The notes under the pieces are model-generated. The model did not search any database and had not been told where the DNA came from. It worked only from the letters and a program-made list of their open reading frames with translations. From contig NZ_CP024633.1 in assembly GCF_004924335.1 (NCBI RefSeq), forward strand, positions 4,526,001 to 4,590,000: DNA of 64,000 nt, given 5' to 3'. Position numbers and translations under genes: made by a program. This document shows, in pieces, positions 40,062 to 51,466 of this stretch. Numbering within the stretch: the stretch's first letter is position 1; the number at the start of each line of letters is the position of its first letter. The DNA is from Mycobacteroides salmoniphilum. Its GTDB lineage: Bacteria; Actinomycetota; Actinomycetes; Mycobacteriales; Mycobacteriaceae.

Positions 40062-41293
40062 TGGCTCGTATCGTTATCGCCGCTATCGGCAGCCACGGTG
40101 ATGTCGCACCGTTGACCGGCATCGGTACTCGCTTACGTCAGGCCGGGCACCATGTGACACTCGCCGCGTATGAACGCTTCAACTCTTTGATATCCAACGC
40201 TGGCTTGGATTTTCGTGGCATCCCGGAACCGGCCACGCCATCGGAGAATGCCGATGTCAACGTCACGAAGGAGCTCGCCGAGTTCCTCGCTCCGCGAGGT
40301 ATGCGATCGCTCGGCACCGCGCTGCTAAGTGCCATTCACGACGTGCCCGCGGACATCCTGCTGCTGTCGCCGTTCTCCGAGCTGGCAGGGCATCCCCTCG
40401 CTGAAGCGAAAGGCATTCCCTCCATGGGGATCCGGCTACAGCCCTGTTCGGCCACCGCCGAGTTTCCCCCGGCGACCCTCGGGTCCTGGTCCGCAGGGGC
40501 GGTGGGCAATCGTCTGGCGTCCCACGCCGGGGCCTGGCTCGTCGATCACCTCTATGGTGGAGTGGTGTCCGGGTTCCGGCGAGACCTCGGTCTGCCGAAG
40601 GCATCGACCAGGCAGCTACGCCGGAACAGGTCCGAGACGGAATGGCCTGTTCTGCATGGCTTCTCACCACACATCGTGCCACGACCACAGGACTGGCGGC
40701 GGGGCCTGGAGGTCACCGGATACTGGTGGCCGGAAGCCGATCCGCAGTGGCAACCCTCCCCCGCGTTGGTCGACTTTCTCACGGCGGGTGATCCTCCGGT
40801 GTTCATCGGCTTCGGGAGCACGCTGACCTCGGCCGCTCAGGCAGCACGCATGTCGGAGCTCGTGCGGGAGGCGCTCCGGCGGGCGGGTATGCGGGGCATC
40901 GTGCAAACCGGTTGGGCAGGAATCAATGCCGATGACGATGGCGTCGTGACGGTGGGCGAGCTGCCGCACAACTGGCTCTTTCCCCGGATGGCGGCGGTGG
41001 TGCACCATTGCGGCGCTGGGACAACCGCCGCGGGGCTGCGTGCCGGGGCACCTACTGTCGCCGTGCCCGGCCTAGGCGATCAACCCTTCTGGGCTCGACG
41101 GCTCCGGGATCTCGGACTCAGCGCCGGCACCATCCCGCAACGAACCCTGACGGTTGAGCGGCTAGCCGACGCCATCCGCACCGCCGTCACCGACCAAGAG
41201 CTCCAGGACCGAATCCGCCGGGTCGCAGACCTCATCGCCGCCGAAGACGGCGCCACGGAAGCTGTCATGACTGTCGATCGATTACTGGGCTGA
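40061..41293 (+). CDS. GT1-family (MGT/sterol-type) glycosyltransferase
   Basis: A 410-residue glycosyltransferase: MARIVIAAIGSHGDVAPLTG at the N-terminus, and the C-terminal nucleotide-sugar site HHCGAGTTAAGLRAGAPTVA followed by VPGLGDQPFWARR. It should transfer a sugar to a lipid, macrolide or lipopeptide; relatives include sterol glucosyltransferases and the Gtf enzymes of mycobacterial glycopeptidolipids. It is coupled to a TetR gene in the pattern of drug-inactivation operons. The NRPS genes begin about 2 kb further on and the enzyme could modify their product, but there is no direct link. Confidence 0.87.
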   Translation: MARIVIAAIGSHGDVAPLTGIGTRLRQAGHHVTLAAYERFNSLISNAGLDFRGIPEPATPSENADVNVTKELAEFLAPRGMRSLGTALLSAIHDVPADILLLSPFSELAGHPLAEAKGIPSMGIRLQPCSATAEFPPATLGSWSAGAVGNRLASHAGAWLVDHLYGGVVSGFRRDLGLPKASTRQLRRNRSETEWPVLHGFSPHIVPRPQDWRRGLEVTGYWWPEADPQWQPSPALVDFLTAGDPPVFIGFGSTLTSAAQAARMSELVREALRRAGMRGIVQTGWAGINADDDGVVTVGELPHNWLFPRMAAVVHHCGAGTTAAGLRAGAPTVAVPGLGDQPFWARRLRDLGLSAGTIPQRTLTVERLADAIRTAVTDQELQDRIRRVADLIAAEDGATEAVMTVDRLLG

Positions 41294-41413
41294 GGGCGTT
41301 GTCGCGAGAACTTGTCAGGGTGACCGAGGAAGTCCGCGACACCCCTCATGAGTCCGTCCACGTCAACAGCGCGGGGTGAACTCGGTCGCGGTTCCCTGGT
41401 CATGCCTGCGAAA

Positions 41414-41442
41414 CAATTACGGCGACAGTGTTGCCGTAATTG
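41414..41442. promoter_or_regulatory. 29-base near-perfect palindrome, TetR operator candidate
   Basis: CAATTACGGC (41414-41423) and GCCGTAATTG (41433-41442) pair perfectly, and an inner ACA/TGT pair continues the dyad, with one mismatched pair. It ends 33 bases before the TetR start at 41476. Confidence 0.65.
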
Positions 41443-41475
41443 CCCCGTGGTGTCAAGAGGGACATACTGGCCGAT

Positions 41476-42135
41476 GTGACGGACGAGCGACGAACGCGCG
41501 GCCGCCCACGCGTTCCGATGGATTCGATCATCGACGCGGCGCTGCGGATCGTGGACGAGGAGGGCGGCGAGGCGCTGTCCATGCGCGCGCTGGCACGCCG
41601 GCTCGATTCCGGGACCGCTACGATCTATCGGCATTTCGAGAACCGCACTGAGCTCGTCGCGCATGTCGTCGATCGGGTATTCGGCGAGGTCGAGTTCGAC
41701 GACGGGAAACTCGCGGAACTCCCCTGGCAGCGCGCGTGCACCGTCACCTCACGTGCTTTGTTCGATGCCATGCGACGCCATCCGAATGTCGCCGCATTGC
41801 TCACCGATCAACTGCCCGTCGGGCCGAAGGTTTTCATGCTGCGTGAGCGCACGCTCGCGCTGTTTGTGAATGCAGGATTCTCACCGGTCGATGCGGCCCG
41901 CATATATACGACCGTGGGCCGATACGTCCTGGGCTTCGCGACTCAATTAGGCATGGAACACAGGAGCCGCAGCACCGATCCCGCGCTCCTGATGCGGCTT
42001 GTACAGGGCCTCGATCTGTCGAACTTCCCGATGACACTCGCGATCGGGAATTCCCTGGCCGTTTCGATCGAGGATGATTTCGAGTTCGGACTCGAGCTCC
42101 TCGTCACCGGCCTTGAGCACCTGCACGACAAGTAG
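41476..42135 (+). CDS. TetR-family regulator
   Basis: A 219-residue regulator with RRTRGRPRVPMDSIIDAALR at the start and the helix-turn-helix ALSMRALARRLDSGTATIYR (about residues 36-55). The N-terminus and larger C-terminal domain resemble the TetR/ActII subgroup linked to drug or metabolite export. GTG 41476 is chosen downstream of the palindrome. The next gene on the strand is a small membrane protein, 45 bases after the stop, which it may regulate. Confidence 0.85.
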   Translation: MTDERRTRGRPRVPMDSIIDAALRIVDEEGGEALSMRALARRLDSGTATIYRHFENRTELVAHVVDRVFGEVEFDDGKLAELPWQRACTVTSRALFDAMRRHPNVAALLTDQLPVGPKVFMLRERTLALFVNAGFSPVDAARIYTTVGRYVLGFATQLGMEHRSRSTDPALLMRLVQGLDLSNFPMTLAIGNSLAVSIEDDFEFGLELLVTGLEHLHDK

Positions 42136-42143
42136 CCGGTCGC

Positions 42144-42161
42144 GGCGATGGCGACATCGCC
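42144..42161. terminator. Small hairpin after the TetR gene
   Basis: GGCGAT (42144-42149) pairs with ATCGCC (42156-42161) around GGCGAC. It lies between the TetR stop and the next gene on the same strand; a terminator or attenuator role is possible but the stem is short. Confidence 0.25.
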
Positions 42162-42180
42162 ACAGCAGTAGGGTCGAGTG

Positions 42181-42624
42181 ATGACCAGCGCCGGATACGT
42201 GCTCAGCACCGACACTGCGGTAACACTTCTCGCCGCCGGGCTCATCTTCTTACTCGCCCTTGGATTGGGTGTGTGGAAGTACCGCCAAATGGTCACGAGC
42301 CCAAATCATCTCGCCCATCCGTATGTCGATACCGCGCATAGGGCCGCACTGCTTTATGCGTTCGCCACCCTGCTCACCGCGGCGTTCGTCGAGTTGAGTG
42401 CGTGGCCCGGCTGGGTAAACCTCACTGCCGCAATGGTGCTGGTGTTCTTCTTTCTGGCAGCCATCGTGAGCTACATGGTGCACGGGGCGCTACGCGACAC
42501 CACCAATCAATTCGAAGAGCCCAACCCCGGCATGCATGTGGCGATGGTCTTACTGATTATCGGCGAAATGGGCGGGTTCGCGGTTCTGCTTACCGGATTC
42601 TTACGTGCCCAATGGTTTTCGTAA
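42181..42624 (+). CDS. Four-helix membrane protein, unknown function
   Basis: A 147-residue protein with four hydrophobic segments at about residues 13-34, 55-77, 80-100 and 118-140. The loops have VDTAHRAALLYAFATLLTA and EEPNPGMHVAMVLLIIGEMG. I do not recognise the family. ATG 42181 is used; GTG 42178 directly before it is possible. It lies 45 bases after the TetR gene on the same strand, so that TetR may control it. It converges on the methyltransferase gene, with 3 bases between the ends. Confidence 0.7.
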   Translation: MTSAGYVLSTDTAVTLLAAGLIFLLALGLGVWKYRQMVTSPNHLAHPYVDTAHRAALLYAFATLLTAAFVELSAWPGWVNLTAAMVLVFFFLAAIVSYMVHGALRDTTNQFEEPNPGMHVAMVLLIIGEMGGFAVLLTGFLRAQWFS

Positions 42625-42627
42625 GAG

Positions 42628-43302
42628 TCACCACACATACGGCACCAGGCGATAGCGCGCCGTCTGCGCGTACTCTCGGTATCCGTCCAACTGTTCGACG
42701 AGCAGCCTCTCTTCGTCGCGGATGCGCACGACGAGTGCGACCAGGCCGGGGATGACCGAGACCAGTCCCCAGTACGAGCCGAGTGCCAGCGGAAACCCCA
42801 CGACGGTGATCACGTTGCCGGTGTACATGGGGTGGCGCACCAACCCGTAGAGGCCGGTGGACACCACGGTCTGTCCCGTCTCCACCTGCACCGTGGAGGC
42901 CGCGAAGCTGTTCTGAATGACCACAAGGCTCGTGACACCCAGCCCAACAGCCACCAGAACATCACCCATGACGCATATCGCCGACGGCACCGAGGACCAA
43001 CCGAAGCGATGATCCAGCGCACTGATCACAATCATCGCTGCCAGCGACACGTACCAGCCGCCGATAAGGACCTTCTGCACTGTGCGGGTCTCTGCCACCG
43101 GCCCCGCGTGCTTACGCCGCTCGTGCGCAGCCGGATTGGCCTGCTGCAAATACGCAGTGGGTATCCATGTCGAAAGGGCGAACACCGCCAGAAAGACCCA
43201 CACCTGCCAGTAGTCGAAGGTTCCAGCGAGCAAGAACAGCACCGAGCCGAACACGGCAAGTTCAACGAGCCCCAGCCCCACAACTCGCGCCATCGCTTTC
43301 AC
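42628..43302 (-). CDS. Isoprenylcysteine carboxyl methyltransferase-family membrane protein
   Basis: A 224-residue integral membrane protein with about five helices. The C-terminal signature GLYGLVRHPMYTGNVITVVG and then DEERLLVEQLDGYREYAQT belongs to the ICMT/PEMT-type membrane methyltransferases that use S-adenosylmethionine. The substrate is unknown. The start is GTG 43302 or ATG 43293; AGGAGG precedes both. It begins 16 bases after the NRPS stop on the same strand, so it is the last gene of the NRPS operon as seen here and could methylate the product. Confidence 0.82.
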   Translation of the reverse strand: MKAMARVVGLGLVELAVFGSVLFLLAGTFDYWQVWVFLAVFALSTWIPTAYLQQANPAAHERRKHAGPVAETRTVQKVLIGGWYVSLAAMIVISALDHRFGWSSVPSAICVMGDVLVAVGLGVTSLVVIQNSFAASTVQVETGQTVVSTGLYGLVRHPMYTGNVITVVGFPLALGSYWGLVSVIPGLVALVVRIRDEERLLVEQLDGYREYAQTARYRLVPYVW

Positions 43303-43318
43303 TGATCCTCCTGGTCAC

Positions 43319-46300
43319 TCATCGAGTGGGACAGTTTGCCAACTGCTGGGCCAAACTTCTGACTGATGGCGCGTCGAACAACGCGAGCATCGTCAGGTTC
43401 GCGTCCAGGGCCGTGTTGATCGCGGCAACCACACGCATTGCCCCAAGCGAATTGCCACCCAGGTCAAAAAACGACTCTTCAACCCCGACCCGGTCCACAC
43501 CCAGCACATGAGCGAAGATGCTGGCCAGGATCTGCTCGTTCAAGGTAGCCGGGGGACAATAGGCGCCGTTGGTCTCGAAGACCTCGCCCACCGAAACCTC
43601 AGCCGGCGGCACGGTCTGGTCGGTCCACCCACTCCACCGCGTGCGCCCGGTCTTGTCCGATAGGTTCAGGGACGACAACGTGCGCCCCGGGTGGGAGGTC
43701 ATCCACACCAGCACCTGTATGAACCGCTCGATCAGCTCTTCAATGCTGTCCGCGTCGAACACATCCATGTCGTACTGAACCCGAAGGTCCAATTCACGGC
43801 CGGGGCCGGCCTGCACAGCGATCGGATAATGGTAATAGTCACGACTGCTGAAGCCTGTGATGGCCAAACCGTCGATCTCCGACGTCGTCCCGCTATCGGT
43901 CGGATAGTTCTCGTAGACGAAAACGGTGTCGAACAGTCTCTCCTGACCGGTGATGCGGTGAATATCGCTGAGCGCCAGGTGCTGGTGATCGAGAGTGTCG
44001 TTATGCGCACTCTGCAACTGATGCAATAGATCTGAGGTAGTGGTATCCGCGGCGACGGTCGCCCGCACCGGCACCGTGTTGATCAAAAGTCCCACCATCG
44101 ATTCCGCACCGAGCACCTCGGCCGGACGCCCCGAGACTGTCGAACCGAAGGCGACATCGTGCTGGCCGGTTACCGAACTCAGCAGCAACGCCCACGCGCC
44201 CTGCAGGACGATGTTGACGGTGGTCTGGTGCGAGCGCGCCAGCTTGGTGAGCGCACGCGTGGTCTTGGAAGGCACCCTAAACGAATCGACGCTTCGCCGT
44301 CCAAACTGCAACTTCTGCTGCGGGCCAACCAGAATGGGCGTGTCAAAACCGTCCAATGCCTGACGCCAGGCCGCATGTGCAGCGTCGTGATCACGTTCTG
44401 ACAGCCAGGTCACGAAGCTGCGGTATGACGCGGCCGGGGGCAGTCGCAGCCCGTGATAGCCGGCGAAAATCTCCTGCATGAGGATCGGCATCGACCAGCC
44501 ATCGAGCACGATGTGGTGATTGGTAAGCACAAACCGATGCCGGTCGTCCGCGATACGGATGAGCACAGCCCGGAATGCCGGTTGCTCGGCGAGATCGCAG
44601 ACCGCGGCGCGTTCGGCGACGCATATCTGTTCGATCTGCTCATTGATATCCAGATCGGCTCTGTCGTTGTCCAACTCGATGTATCGCCAGGGAGCTGTGG
44701 GATCGGCAGGAATTATTTGCACCGGATGCTCGAACTGTTCGGAGAAGCGAGCCGCCAGGTGCGGATGCCGTCCGACCACGGCCTGCACCGCATCGCCGAG
44801 CCGCGCCGCGTCGAGCGAGCCGCTCATCGCGATATCGAACTGCACCGCATACACATCGTCGCCCGAGCTGTTCGCGATACCCGCGTGATAGAGCAGACCC
44901 TGCTGCAAGGGGGTCAGCGGTAGCACGTCGGCGATCGGGAATTGATTCTGCAGCCCATCGATCTGCTGCTGGCTGAGCCGGGCCGGGACGATATCGGACG
45001 GCGTCAATCCGCCTCCGCCCCTTCGTACATACGCGCAAATTCCGGCCAGCGCGTCAAACCACAGCCGGTTGATCCGGGTGACCGCCATGCGATCCAGTGC
45101 GGTCGGCGCCCAGGTCCAGGTGGCGTTCAGATGTGGGCCAGTGTCCGTGTCGATGGTGACGGCATTGAGCTCCACGGTGTGTGGCAGCGCGATGGGCATC
45201 GCCCCGGCGGCGCCGGTCAGGGACAGGCCTTCTTGACTGAAGCGCCATACATCTCCCGACGCATAGGCCGCCGGAGCCCCCAGCCGCCCGAGATAGTTGA
45301 ACCCGATTGCCGGGTCGGATGCAGGAAGCTCCACATCGGGGTTGAGGTAGCGCAGCAGACCGTAGGTCAGTCCGTCCGGTAGATCGCGAAGCTGCTCCTT
45401 GGCATCTTTGATTGCCGTTCCCAGCGCCGTGTCTCCGGCCACCACCTGCGTCCAGCGCAACCCACCGACCGCCAACGACACCGGGTACTTGGTGGTGAAC
45501 CACCCCACCGTGCGTGACAGGTCGATACTGCGATCCGCGGCGCCGTCTAGATCCGCCAATTCCTCCTGGCGCCCATGGCCCTCGACATCGATGGCGATCG
45601 GAGCACCGCCGGTTCCCAAGTGTTGTGCCCACGCCAAGGCAAAGGCGATCAACAGGATCTCGTGTACCCCGGTGTGAAATGCCGCCGGTACCTCACCCAG
45701 GAGCATGTGCGTTGTCTCGGCATCGAGAAACTCGGTGAGGTATCCGGCCGTGGCGAACGTATCCTCGCTCGGTTGCGGAGCAGCCAGGCCCGAAGGGATC
45801 GCCCCCACTCGCCGCCACGCATCCGCCTCACGCACTACGTCGGGCCGGCGCGCGTGTTCGGCCAGTCGATCGGCCCACCGCTGGAACGACGTCCCCGCCG
45901 GCGGCAACAGCACCTCTTGCCCACCACGCAACTGGGTCGAGGCGATGGTCAAGTCCTCCAACAGAATCCGCCACGACACCCCGTCGACGGCCAGATGGTG
46001 AACGATCAACACCAGCTGGCTGGTGGCAGTTACCCACAGCGCGCGAAGCATCACCCCGGCGGCTGGGTTCAACCGCGACCGCGCCGCCACCACTGCCTCA
46101 TCGGTCAATATGTCCACCGATTGCAGACACTCGTGTGCGTCGACCGCACCCGGCTCGGGCACCGTCAACAACCAGCCCCCCGCACCATCGCCCTGGGCGC
46201 GCAGCCGCAACATGCCGTGTCGATCCAGCAAGGCCTGCAACATGATGAGGACGGCCGCCTCCGTCACACCGGTGGGTGATTGCAGCACCACAGTCTGGTT

Positions 46301-49300
46301 GAACTCGTCAATCGGTCCGTCAATCCCCTTCAACCACTGCATTATCGGGGTTGCCACCACCGGTCCGAGGCCCTCGTCGACCACGCCGCCGGTACTGTCG
46401 GCCATCCTGACCACTCGGGCCAGTCGGGCCACGGTCTGCTGCACGAAGATGTCGCGCGGCCGACCGACCAAGCCGGCGCCATGAGCGCGCCACACCACCT
46501 GAATCGCGGAAATGCTGTCCCCACCGAGGTCGAAGAATGAGTCGTCGACGCCGACCCGGTCCAGCCCCAGAACCTGAGCGTAGATGCCGGCCAGTATCTC
46601 CTCGACGAGGGTGGCCGGGGCCCGATAATGATCCACATCGGTGTATTCCGGTGCGGGCAAGGCCTTCTTATCGATCTTGCCGTTGACCGTCAATGGCAAG
46701 GCTGCCAGGGCGACCACCGCGGCCGGCACCATGTAGGTGGGGAGAGACTCGGCCAGCTGAGCACGGACCTTGCCCGAGTCTGCGGTACCGGTGATGTAGC
46801 CGACCAGACGCTTATCACCCGGACGATCCTCCCGGGCGATCACGACCGCCTGTTCCACTCCATTCAGATCCGTTAATGCCGAATGGATTTCACCGAGCTC
46901 AATGCGATGTCCGCGGACCTTCACCTGCTCATCGGCACGTCCCGCGTACTGCAGCTCGCCGTCATGCCCCCAGCACACCAAGTCCCCGGTGCGGTACATC
47001 CGCGAACCCGGCGTCCCCCACGGGCAGGCCACAAACCGCGAGGCGGTCAGGCCGGTCCTGCCCACATAGCCATGGCCCAAACCGGCGCCCGCCACGTACA
47101 ACTCGCCCACTACACCCACCGGGACCGGCCGTAACCATCCATCGAGCACGGAAAACGCGAGATGGGCCAGCGGCACACCGATCGGGCTGACCGTGCTCTC
47201 AAGATCGGCGGCGGTGATCTCACGGAACGAGGCGTGCACCGTCGTTTCGGTGATCCCATACATATTGATCAACCGTGGCAACACCGGGTGCCGCTCCCGC
47301 CACGACTTCAACCGCTGCGGTTCCAACGCCTCCCCTCCGAACACCACCACCTCAACACCGAGCTGGCCGGCGGACTCCGCGGCCATCGCATCCACAGTCT
47401 GCAGTGCGTAAAACGCTGATGGCGTCTGGCTCAACACGCTGACCTGCTCGTCCACCAGTAAGGCATGGAACTCTTCGGGCGATCGGACCACCGATTCGGA
47501 CACGACCACCAGCCGCCCACCATGCAGCAGGGCGCCGAAGATCTCCCACACCGAGAAATCGAAGGCCAATGAATGGCTCTGCGCCCACACCTGGCCCGCC
47601 GACAACTCCAGGTCGGCATCAAGCGCCTGCAGCAGACGGGTCACATTCCGATGGGGAATGGCAACACCTTTGGGCACACCGGTCGTGCCTGAGGTGTAGA
47701 TCACGTAGGCGACATCTTCGGCGGTCGGTCCCACCGCCGGCACGCAGACAGGCTGCGCCTCGATCGCCGGGTCATCCATGTCGATAACCGCGACCCCGTA
47801 CCCATCCAACCGATCCACCAGATCGGCGGTCGTCACCGCGACAACCGGCTCGGCATCGGCGATCACGAATTCCAGCCGTGCATCCGGCACCGCCGGATCG
47901 ATGGGCACGTAGGCCGCACCGGTCTTGAGAACTCCCAGGATCGCCACGATCGCCTCAACCGACCGCGAGAACAGCAGGGCCACCCGCTCTCCCGGGCCCA
48001 CGCCATACTGGACAAGTAAGTGCGCCAACCTGTTCGACGCCTCATCCAACTCCTGGTACGACAGATGGCAGCCGACAAAACAGACTGCCACCGCCCCGGG
48101 CACCCGAGCCACCTGCTGCGCGAACAGCGCGGGAATCGACACCGGGATCGCGGGCCTGACCAACTCGGCTCGATTGCCCCAGCCGTCCAACTGCGCAAGC
48201 TCCTCGGCATCCAGCACGTCGATCGCCGACAACGGCCGGGTCTCGTCGGCAGTCATCGCCTCGAGCACCCGTTGCAGCCGATCGATCAGGACCTCGACAC
48301 TGCCTGTGTCGAACACATCGGTGCGAAACTCCACCGTTCCCGAAATCCCGGCGGCCTCGCCTGATTCGGCCCAAGATTCGGACAATGAAAACGACAGATC
48401 CATGCGGGCCGAGTGAGTATCCAGCGGCAGTTGAGTGAGCTGCAGATCTGCCAACGCCAATGCCCCGCGAGAGTCGCCGATCTGTCCGGGCACGTTCTGC
48501 CAAGCCAGCATCACCTGCACCAAGGGGTGATGGGTCAAGGATCTAGTCGGGTTCAATCGCTCGACGAGCACCTCGAATGGCACGTCCTGATTTTCGAAGG
48601 CACCCAAACTGCGTGTTCGCACCTGAGCCAGCACCTCGGTAACACTGGGGTCCCCGGTCAGGTCGATCCGCAGCACCAACGTGTTGACGAAGAACCCAAC
48701 CAGTTCATCGAGCGCCGGGTCGCGACGTCCGGCAATCGGGAATCCCACCGCCACATCGGAACTCGCGCTGAGTTTGGAGAACAGTACCGCCAGGGCGGCC
48801 TGCATGACCATGAAACTCGTCGCGTTATGTTCGCGGGCCAATCGATTGACCTGCTGCTGCAGATCGGCCGGCCAGCTCACATCCACCCTGGAGCCACGTT
48901 GATCAGCCACCAACGGATAGGGCCGGTCGGTCGGTAGCGCCAAACGCTCGGGCATCTCGGCCAGCGCCTCTTCCCAGAAGGCCAACTGCCGGGAGATGCG
49001 GCTCTCGCTGTCATCGAGCACACCCAGCTGCGCGCGCTGCCACAGTGTGTAATCGGCGTATTGGACGGCCAACGGCTTCCAATCGGGTGCCTGCCCCGCA
49101 CACCGACTGGCGTAGGCCACGCCCAGGTCGGCCACCAGCGGGGTAATCGACCAACCGTCAGCGGCGATATGGTGCACCACCGCCACCAGCACGTGATCAT
49201 CCTCGGCAGTACGGAAAAGCCGTGCCTTCACCGGGATCTCGGTCGATAGATCGAAACTGTGCCGCGCCGAATCCGCAATCGATTCCTCCAGCCGCCCTGC

Positions 49301-51466
49301 GGGCCAACCGGAAGCATCCACGACGTCCCAGCCGAATTCGATCTCCTCGACAGCAACAACCCGTTGCTGCGGCTTCCCGTCGACCGCAGGGAACAGCGTG
49401 CGCAGACTCTCATGGCGATTCAGCACGTCCGTGAACGCCGCGCCCAGCGCATCCTCATCAAGGGAGCCCCGCAGGCGCAGCCCCATCGCCAAATTGTAAA
49501 CCGGTGAAGGACCGTGTAATTGGTCGATGAACCAGAGTCGGCTTTGCGCAAAAGACAATGGCATCACGGCCGGCCGCTCACCGGCCACCAAAGGTTCCAG
49601 CCGGCCCTCGTCACCTCCGATCCGGAGCATCAGCTGCGCCACCGTGGGAGCGTCGAACACTGCGCGCTCTTCGAGGCCCGCATCCATCGACCGGTTGAGT
49701 GCCGCGACCAGACGCATGGCCAACAGCGAGTCCCCACCTAAGTCGAAGAATGAGTCATCGACACCGACGCGGTCCAGGCCCAGAACTTGCGCATAGATTC
49801 CGGCGAGGATCTCCTCCGTCGGATTCGCCGGGGCGCGGTACTGATCGAGGGACTGATACTCCGGTGCCGGCAAGGCTCTCTTGTCGAGTTTTCCGTTGAC
49901 AGTCAACGGAAAACTTTGCAAGGTGACCACCGCGACAGGAACCATGTAGGAGGGCAGCCTGTCGGCCAGCCCGTCACGCAACGCCACCGGGTCGGCTGTG
50001 CCGGTGACGTAGGCGACCAACCGCTTGTCGCCGGGACGGTCTTCGCGGGCGATGACCACCGCCTGGTCAACACCTCCGAAACTCAATAACACCGACTGGA
50101 TTTCGCCGAGTTCGATGCGGTGCCCACGAATCTTGACCTGCTCATCGGCACGGCCCAGATATCGCAGTTGCCCATCGGCCCCCCAGCTCACCAGGTCTCC
50201 GGTGCGATACATCCTGGCGCCCGGCTCCCCGAACGGACAGGCCACAAATCTGGTGCTGGTCAACGGCGCACGCCCCAGATAGCCATAGCCCAAAGCCGCA
50301 CCGGCCACATATAACTCGCCGACCACATCAACCGTCACCGGCTGCAGCCAGTCGTCCAGGACTGCGAATGCCAGATGCCCCAGGGGCACCCCGATCGGGC
50401 TGTCCGCCCCCTCTGCGTCGCCGGCAACGATCTCACGGAACGAGGCATGCACTGTCGTCTCGGTAATCCCATACATATTGATCAATCGCGGTGACTCCGG
50501 ATGCTTCTCGAACCACCCCTTCAGACGCTGGGGCTCCAGGGCCTCCCCGCCGAAAATCACCGCCGCAAGATCAAGCTGGTGGCTCCCTTCCAGAGCCTGC
50601 AATGCATAGAACGCCGATGGCGTCTGGCTCAACACACTGACGCGTTCGTCCACGAGCAGAGCATGGAACCGTTCGGGTGAGCGCACCACCGAATCCGACA
50701 CCACCACCAGCCGCCCGCCGTGCAGCAGTGCACCGAAAATCTCCCACACCGAGAAGTCGAAGGCCAACGAATGGCACTGTGACCAAACCTGTCCCGGCGA
50801 TAACTCCAGCTCGGCGTCAATTGCCTCAATCAGCCGCGTCACGTTATGGTGCGCAATGGCCACACCTTTCGGTACTCCCGTGGTTCCCGAGGTATAGATC
50901 ACGTACGCGATATCATCGCCACCTGGCGCCACCAATGTTGGCCGCCCATCAACCGCGACAGTCTCGGCATCGGCCGGGACATCACCCACGTCGATGATCA
51001 CCAGCCCGCGTCCGTCCAGTCGGCTCGCCAGATCGGCGGTGGTGACCGCGACCAGCGTCCCGGCATCGGCCAGCACGAACTCCAGCCGCGCATCCGGCAC
51101 CGATGGGTCAATCGGCACATATGACGCACCGGTCTTCAGCACTCCCAGGATCGCCACGACTGCCTCAACCGACCGCGAGAACAACAACGCCACCCGCTGC
51201 CCCGCTCCCACACCGTGGGTAAGAAGCCAGTGCGCCAACCGATCCGAGGCTTCATCGAGCCCGCGGTACGACACGTGGCTGCCATCGAAGCTGGCCGCGA
51301 CCGCGCCCGGATGACGCGCGACCTGCTCGGCGAACAACGCCGGAATCGAGAGGGAGGCCATGGGCCGGTCCAGCGCCGCCCGGTTACCCCACGCATCCAG
51401 CTCCGTGCGCTCCTCTGTGTCGCCCAGATCCATGGACAACAAACGCCTGGTGGCATCCGCTTTCAC
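43319..51466 (-). CDS. Non-ribosomal peptide synthetase, A-T-C-A-T-E-C-T
   Basis: A 2715-residue NRPS. Domains in order (rough residues): A 25-530; T with LGGDSL near 580; C 630-1095 (HHIAADGWS); A 1095-1610; T near 1645 (LGGDSI); E 1695-2160 ([10 protein letters not shown]); C 2182-2600 (HHIVLDGWS, following the E domain, so a D-acceptor C domain); T near 2665 (LGGNSL). By hand alignment to GrsA the A-domain codes are DFWSIGMVHK and DFWSVGMVHK, close to the known threonine code, so two Thr are expected, the second epimerised. The last module has no A domain and no release domain. The GTG start overlaps the upstream NRPS stop (GTGA). Confidence 0.93.
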   Translation of the reverse strand: MKADATRRLLSMDLGDTEERTELDAWGNRAALDRPMASLSIPALFAEQVARHPGAVAASFDGSHVSYRGLDEASDRLAHWLLTHGVGAGQRVALLFSRSVEAVVAILGVLKTGASYVPIDPSVPDARLEFVLADAGTLVAVTTADLASRLDGRGLVIIDVGDVPADAETVAVDGRPTLVAPGGDDIAYVIYTSGTTGVPKGVAIAHHNVTRLIEAIDAELELSPGQVWSQCHSLAFDFSVWEIFGALLHGGRLVVVSDSVVRSPERFHALLVDERVSVLSQTPSAFYALQALEGSHQLDLAAVIFGGEALEPQRLKGWFEKHPESPRLINMYGITETTVHASFREIVAGDAEGADSPIGVPLGHLAFAVLDDWLQPVTVDVVGELYVAGAALGYGYLGRAPLTSTRFVACPFGEPGARMYRTGDLVSWGADGQLRYLGRADEQVKIRGHRIELGEIQSVLLSFGGVDQAVVIAREDRPGDKRLVAYVTGTADPVALRDGLADRLPSYMVPVAVVTLQSFPLTVNGKLDKRALPAPEYQSLDQYRAPANPTEEILAGIYAQVLGLDRVGVDDSFFDLGGDSLLAMRLVAALNRSMDAGLEERAVFDAPTVAQLMLRIGGDEGRLEPLVAGERPAVMPLSFAQSRLWFIDQLHGPSPVYNLAMGLRLRGSLDEDALGAAFTDVLNRHESLRTLFPAVDGKPQQRVVAVEEIEFGWDVVDASGWPAGRLEESIADSARHSFDLSTEIPVKARLFRTAEDDHVLVAVVHHIAADGWSITPLVADLGVAYASRCAGQAPDWKPLAVQYADYTLWQRAQLGVLDDSESRISRQLAFWEEALAEMPERLALPTDRPYPLVADQRGSRVDVSWPADLQQQVNRLAREHNATSFMVMQAALAVLFSKLSASSDVAVGFPIAGRRDPALDELVGFFVNTLVLRIDLTGDPSVTEVLAQVRTRSLGAFENQDVPFEVLVERLNPTRSLTHHPLVQVMLAWQNVPGQIGDSRGALALADLQLTQLPLDTHSARMDLSFSLSESWAESGEAAGISGTVEFRTDVFDTGSVEVLIDRLQRVLEAMTADETRPLSAIDVLDAEELAQLDGWGNRAELVRPAIPVSIPALFAQQVARVPGAVAVCFVGCHLSYQELDEASNRLAHLLVQYGVGPGERVALLFSRSVEAIVAILGVLKTGAAYVPIDPAVPDARLEFVIADAEPVVAVTTADLVDRLDGYGVAVIDMDDPAIEAQPVCVPAVGPTAEDVAYVIYTSGTTGVPKGVAIPHRNVTRLLQALDADLELSAGQVWAQSHSLAFDFSVWEIFGALLHGGRLVVVSESVVRSPEEFHALLVDEQVSVLSQTPSAFYALQTVDAMAAESAGQLGVEVVVFGGEALEPQRLKSWRERHPVLPRLINMYGITETTVHASFREITAADLESTVSPIGVPLAHLAFSVLDGWLRPVPVGVVGELYVAGAGLGHGYVGRTGLTASRFVACPWGTPGSRMYRTGDLVCWGHDGELQYAGRADEQVKVRGHRIELGEIHSALTDLNGVEQAVVIAREDRPGDKRLVGYITGTADSGKVRAQLAESLPTYMVPAAVVALAALPLTVNGKIDKKALPAPEYTDVDHYRAPATLVEEILAGIYAQVLGLDRVGVDDSFFDLGGDSISAIQVVWRAHGAGLVGRPRDIFVQQTVARLARVVRMADSTGGVVDEGLGPVVATPIMQWLKGIDGPIDEFNQTVVLQSPTGVTEAAVLIMLQALLDRHGMLRLRAQGDGAGGWLLTVPEPGAVDAHECLQSVDILTDEAVVAARSRLNPAAGVMLRALWVTATSQLVLIVHHLAVDGVSWRILLEDLTIASTQLRGGQEVLLPPAGTSFQRWADRLAEHARRPDVVREADAWRRVGAIPSGLAAPQPSEDTFATAGYLTEFLDAETTHMLLGEVPAAFHTGVHEILLIAFALAWAQHLGTGGAPIAIDVEGHGRQEELADLDGAADRSIDLSRTVGWFTTKYPVSLAVGGLRWTQVVAGDTALGTAIKDAKEQLRDLPDGLTYGLLRYLNPDVELPASDPAIGFNYLGRLGAPAAYASGDVWRFSQEGLSLTGAAGAMPIALPHTVELNAVTIDTDTGPHLNATWTWAPTALDRMAVTRINRLWFDALAGICAYVRRGGGGLTPSDIVPARLSQQQIDGLQNQFPIADVLPLTPLQQGLLYHAGIANSSGDDVYAVQFDIAMSGSLDAARLGDAVQAVVGRHPHLAARFSEQFEHPVQIIPADPTAPWRYIELDNDRADLDINEQIEQICVAERAAVCDLAEQPAFRAVLIRIADDRHRFVLTNHHIVLDGWSMPILMQEIFAGYHGLRLPPAASYRSFVTWLSERDHDAAHAAWRQALDGFDTPILVGPQQKLQFGRRSVDSFRVPSKTTRALTKLARSHQTTVNIVLQGAWALLLSSVTGQHDVAFGSTVSGRPAEVLGAESMVGLLINTVPVRATVAADTTTSDLLHQLQSAHNDTLDHQHLALSDIHRITGQERLFDTVFVYENYPTDSGTTSEIDGLAITGFSSRDYYHYPIAVQAGPGRELDLRVQYDMDVFDADSIEELIERFIQVLVWMTSHPGRTLSSLNLSDKTGRTRWSGWTDQTVPPAEVSVGEVFETNGAYCPPATLNEQILASIFAHVLGVDRVGVEESFFDLGGNSLGAMRVVAAINTALDANLTMLALFDAPSVRSLAQQLANCPTR

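Noticed and set aside
41080..41664. 194-codon minus-strand frame across the glycosyltransferase end and the TetR start
   Set aside because: It is antisense to two well-supported genes, contains low-complexity Arg/Ser-rich sequence and shows no motif.
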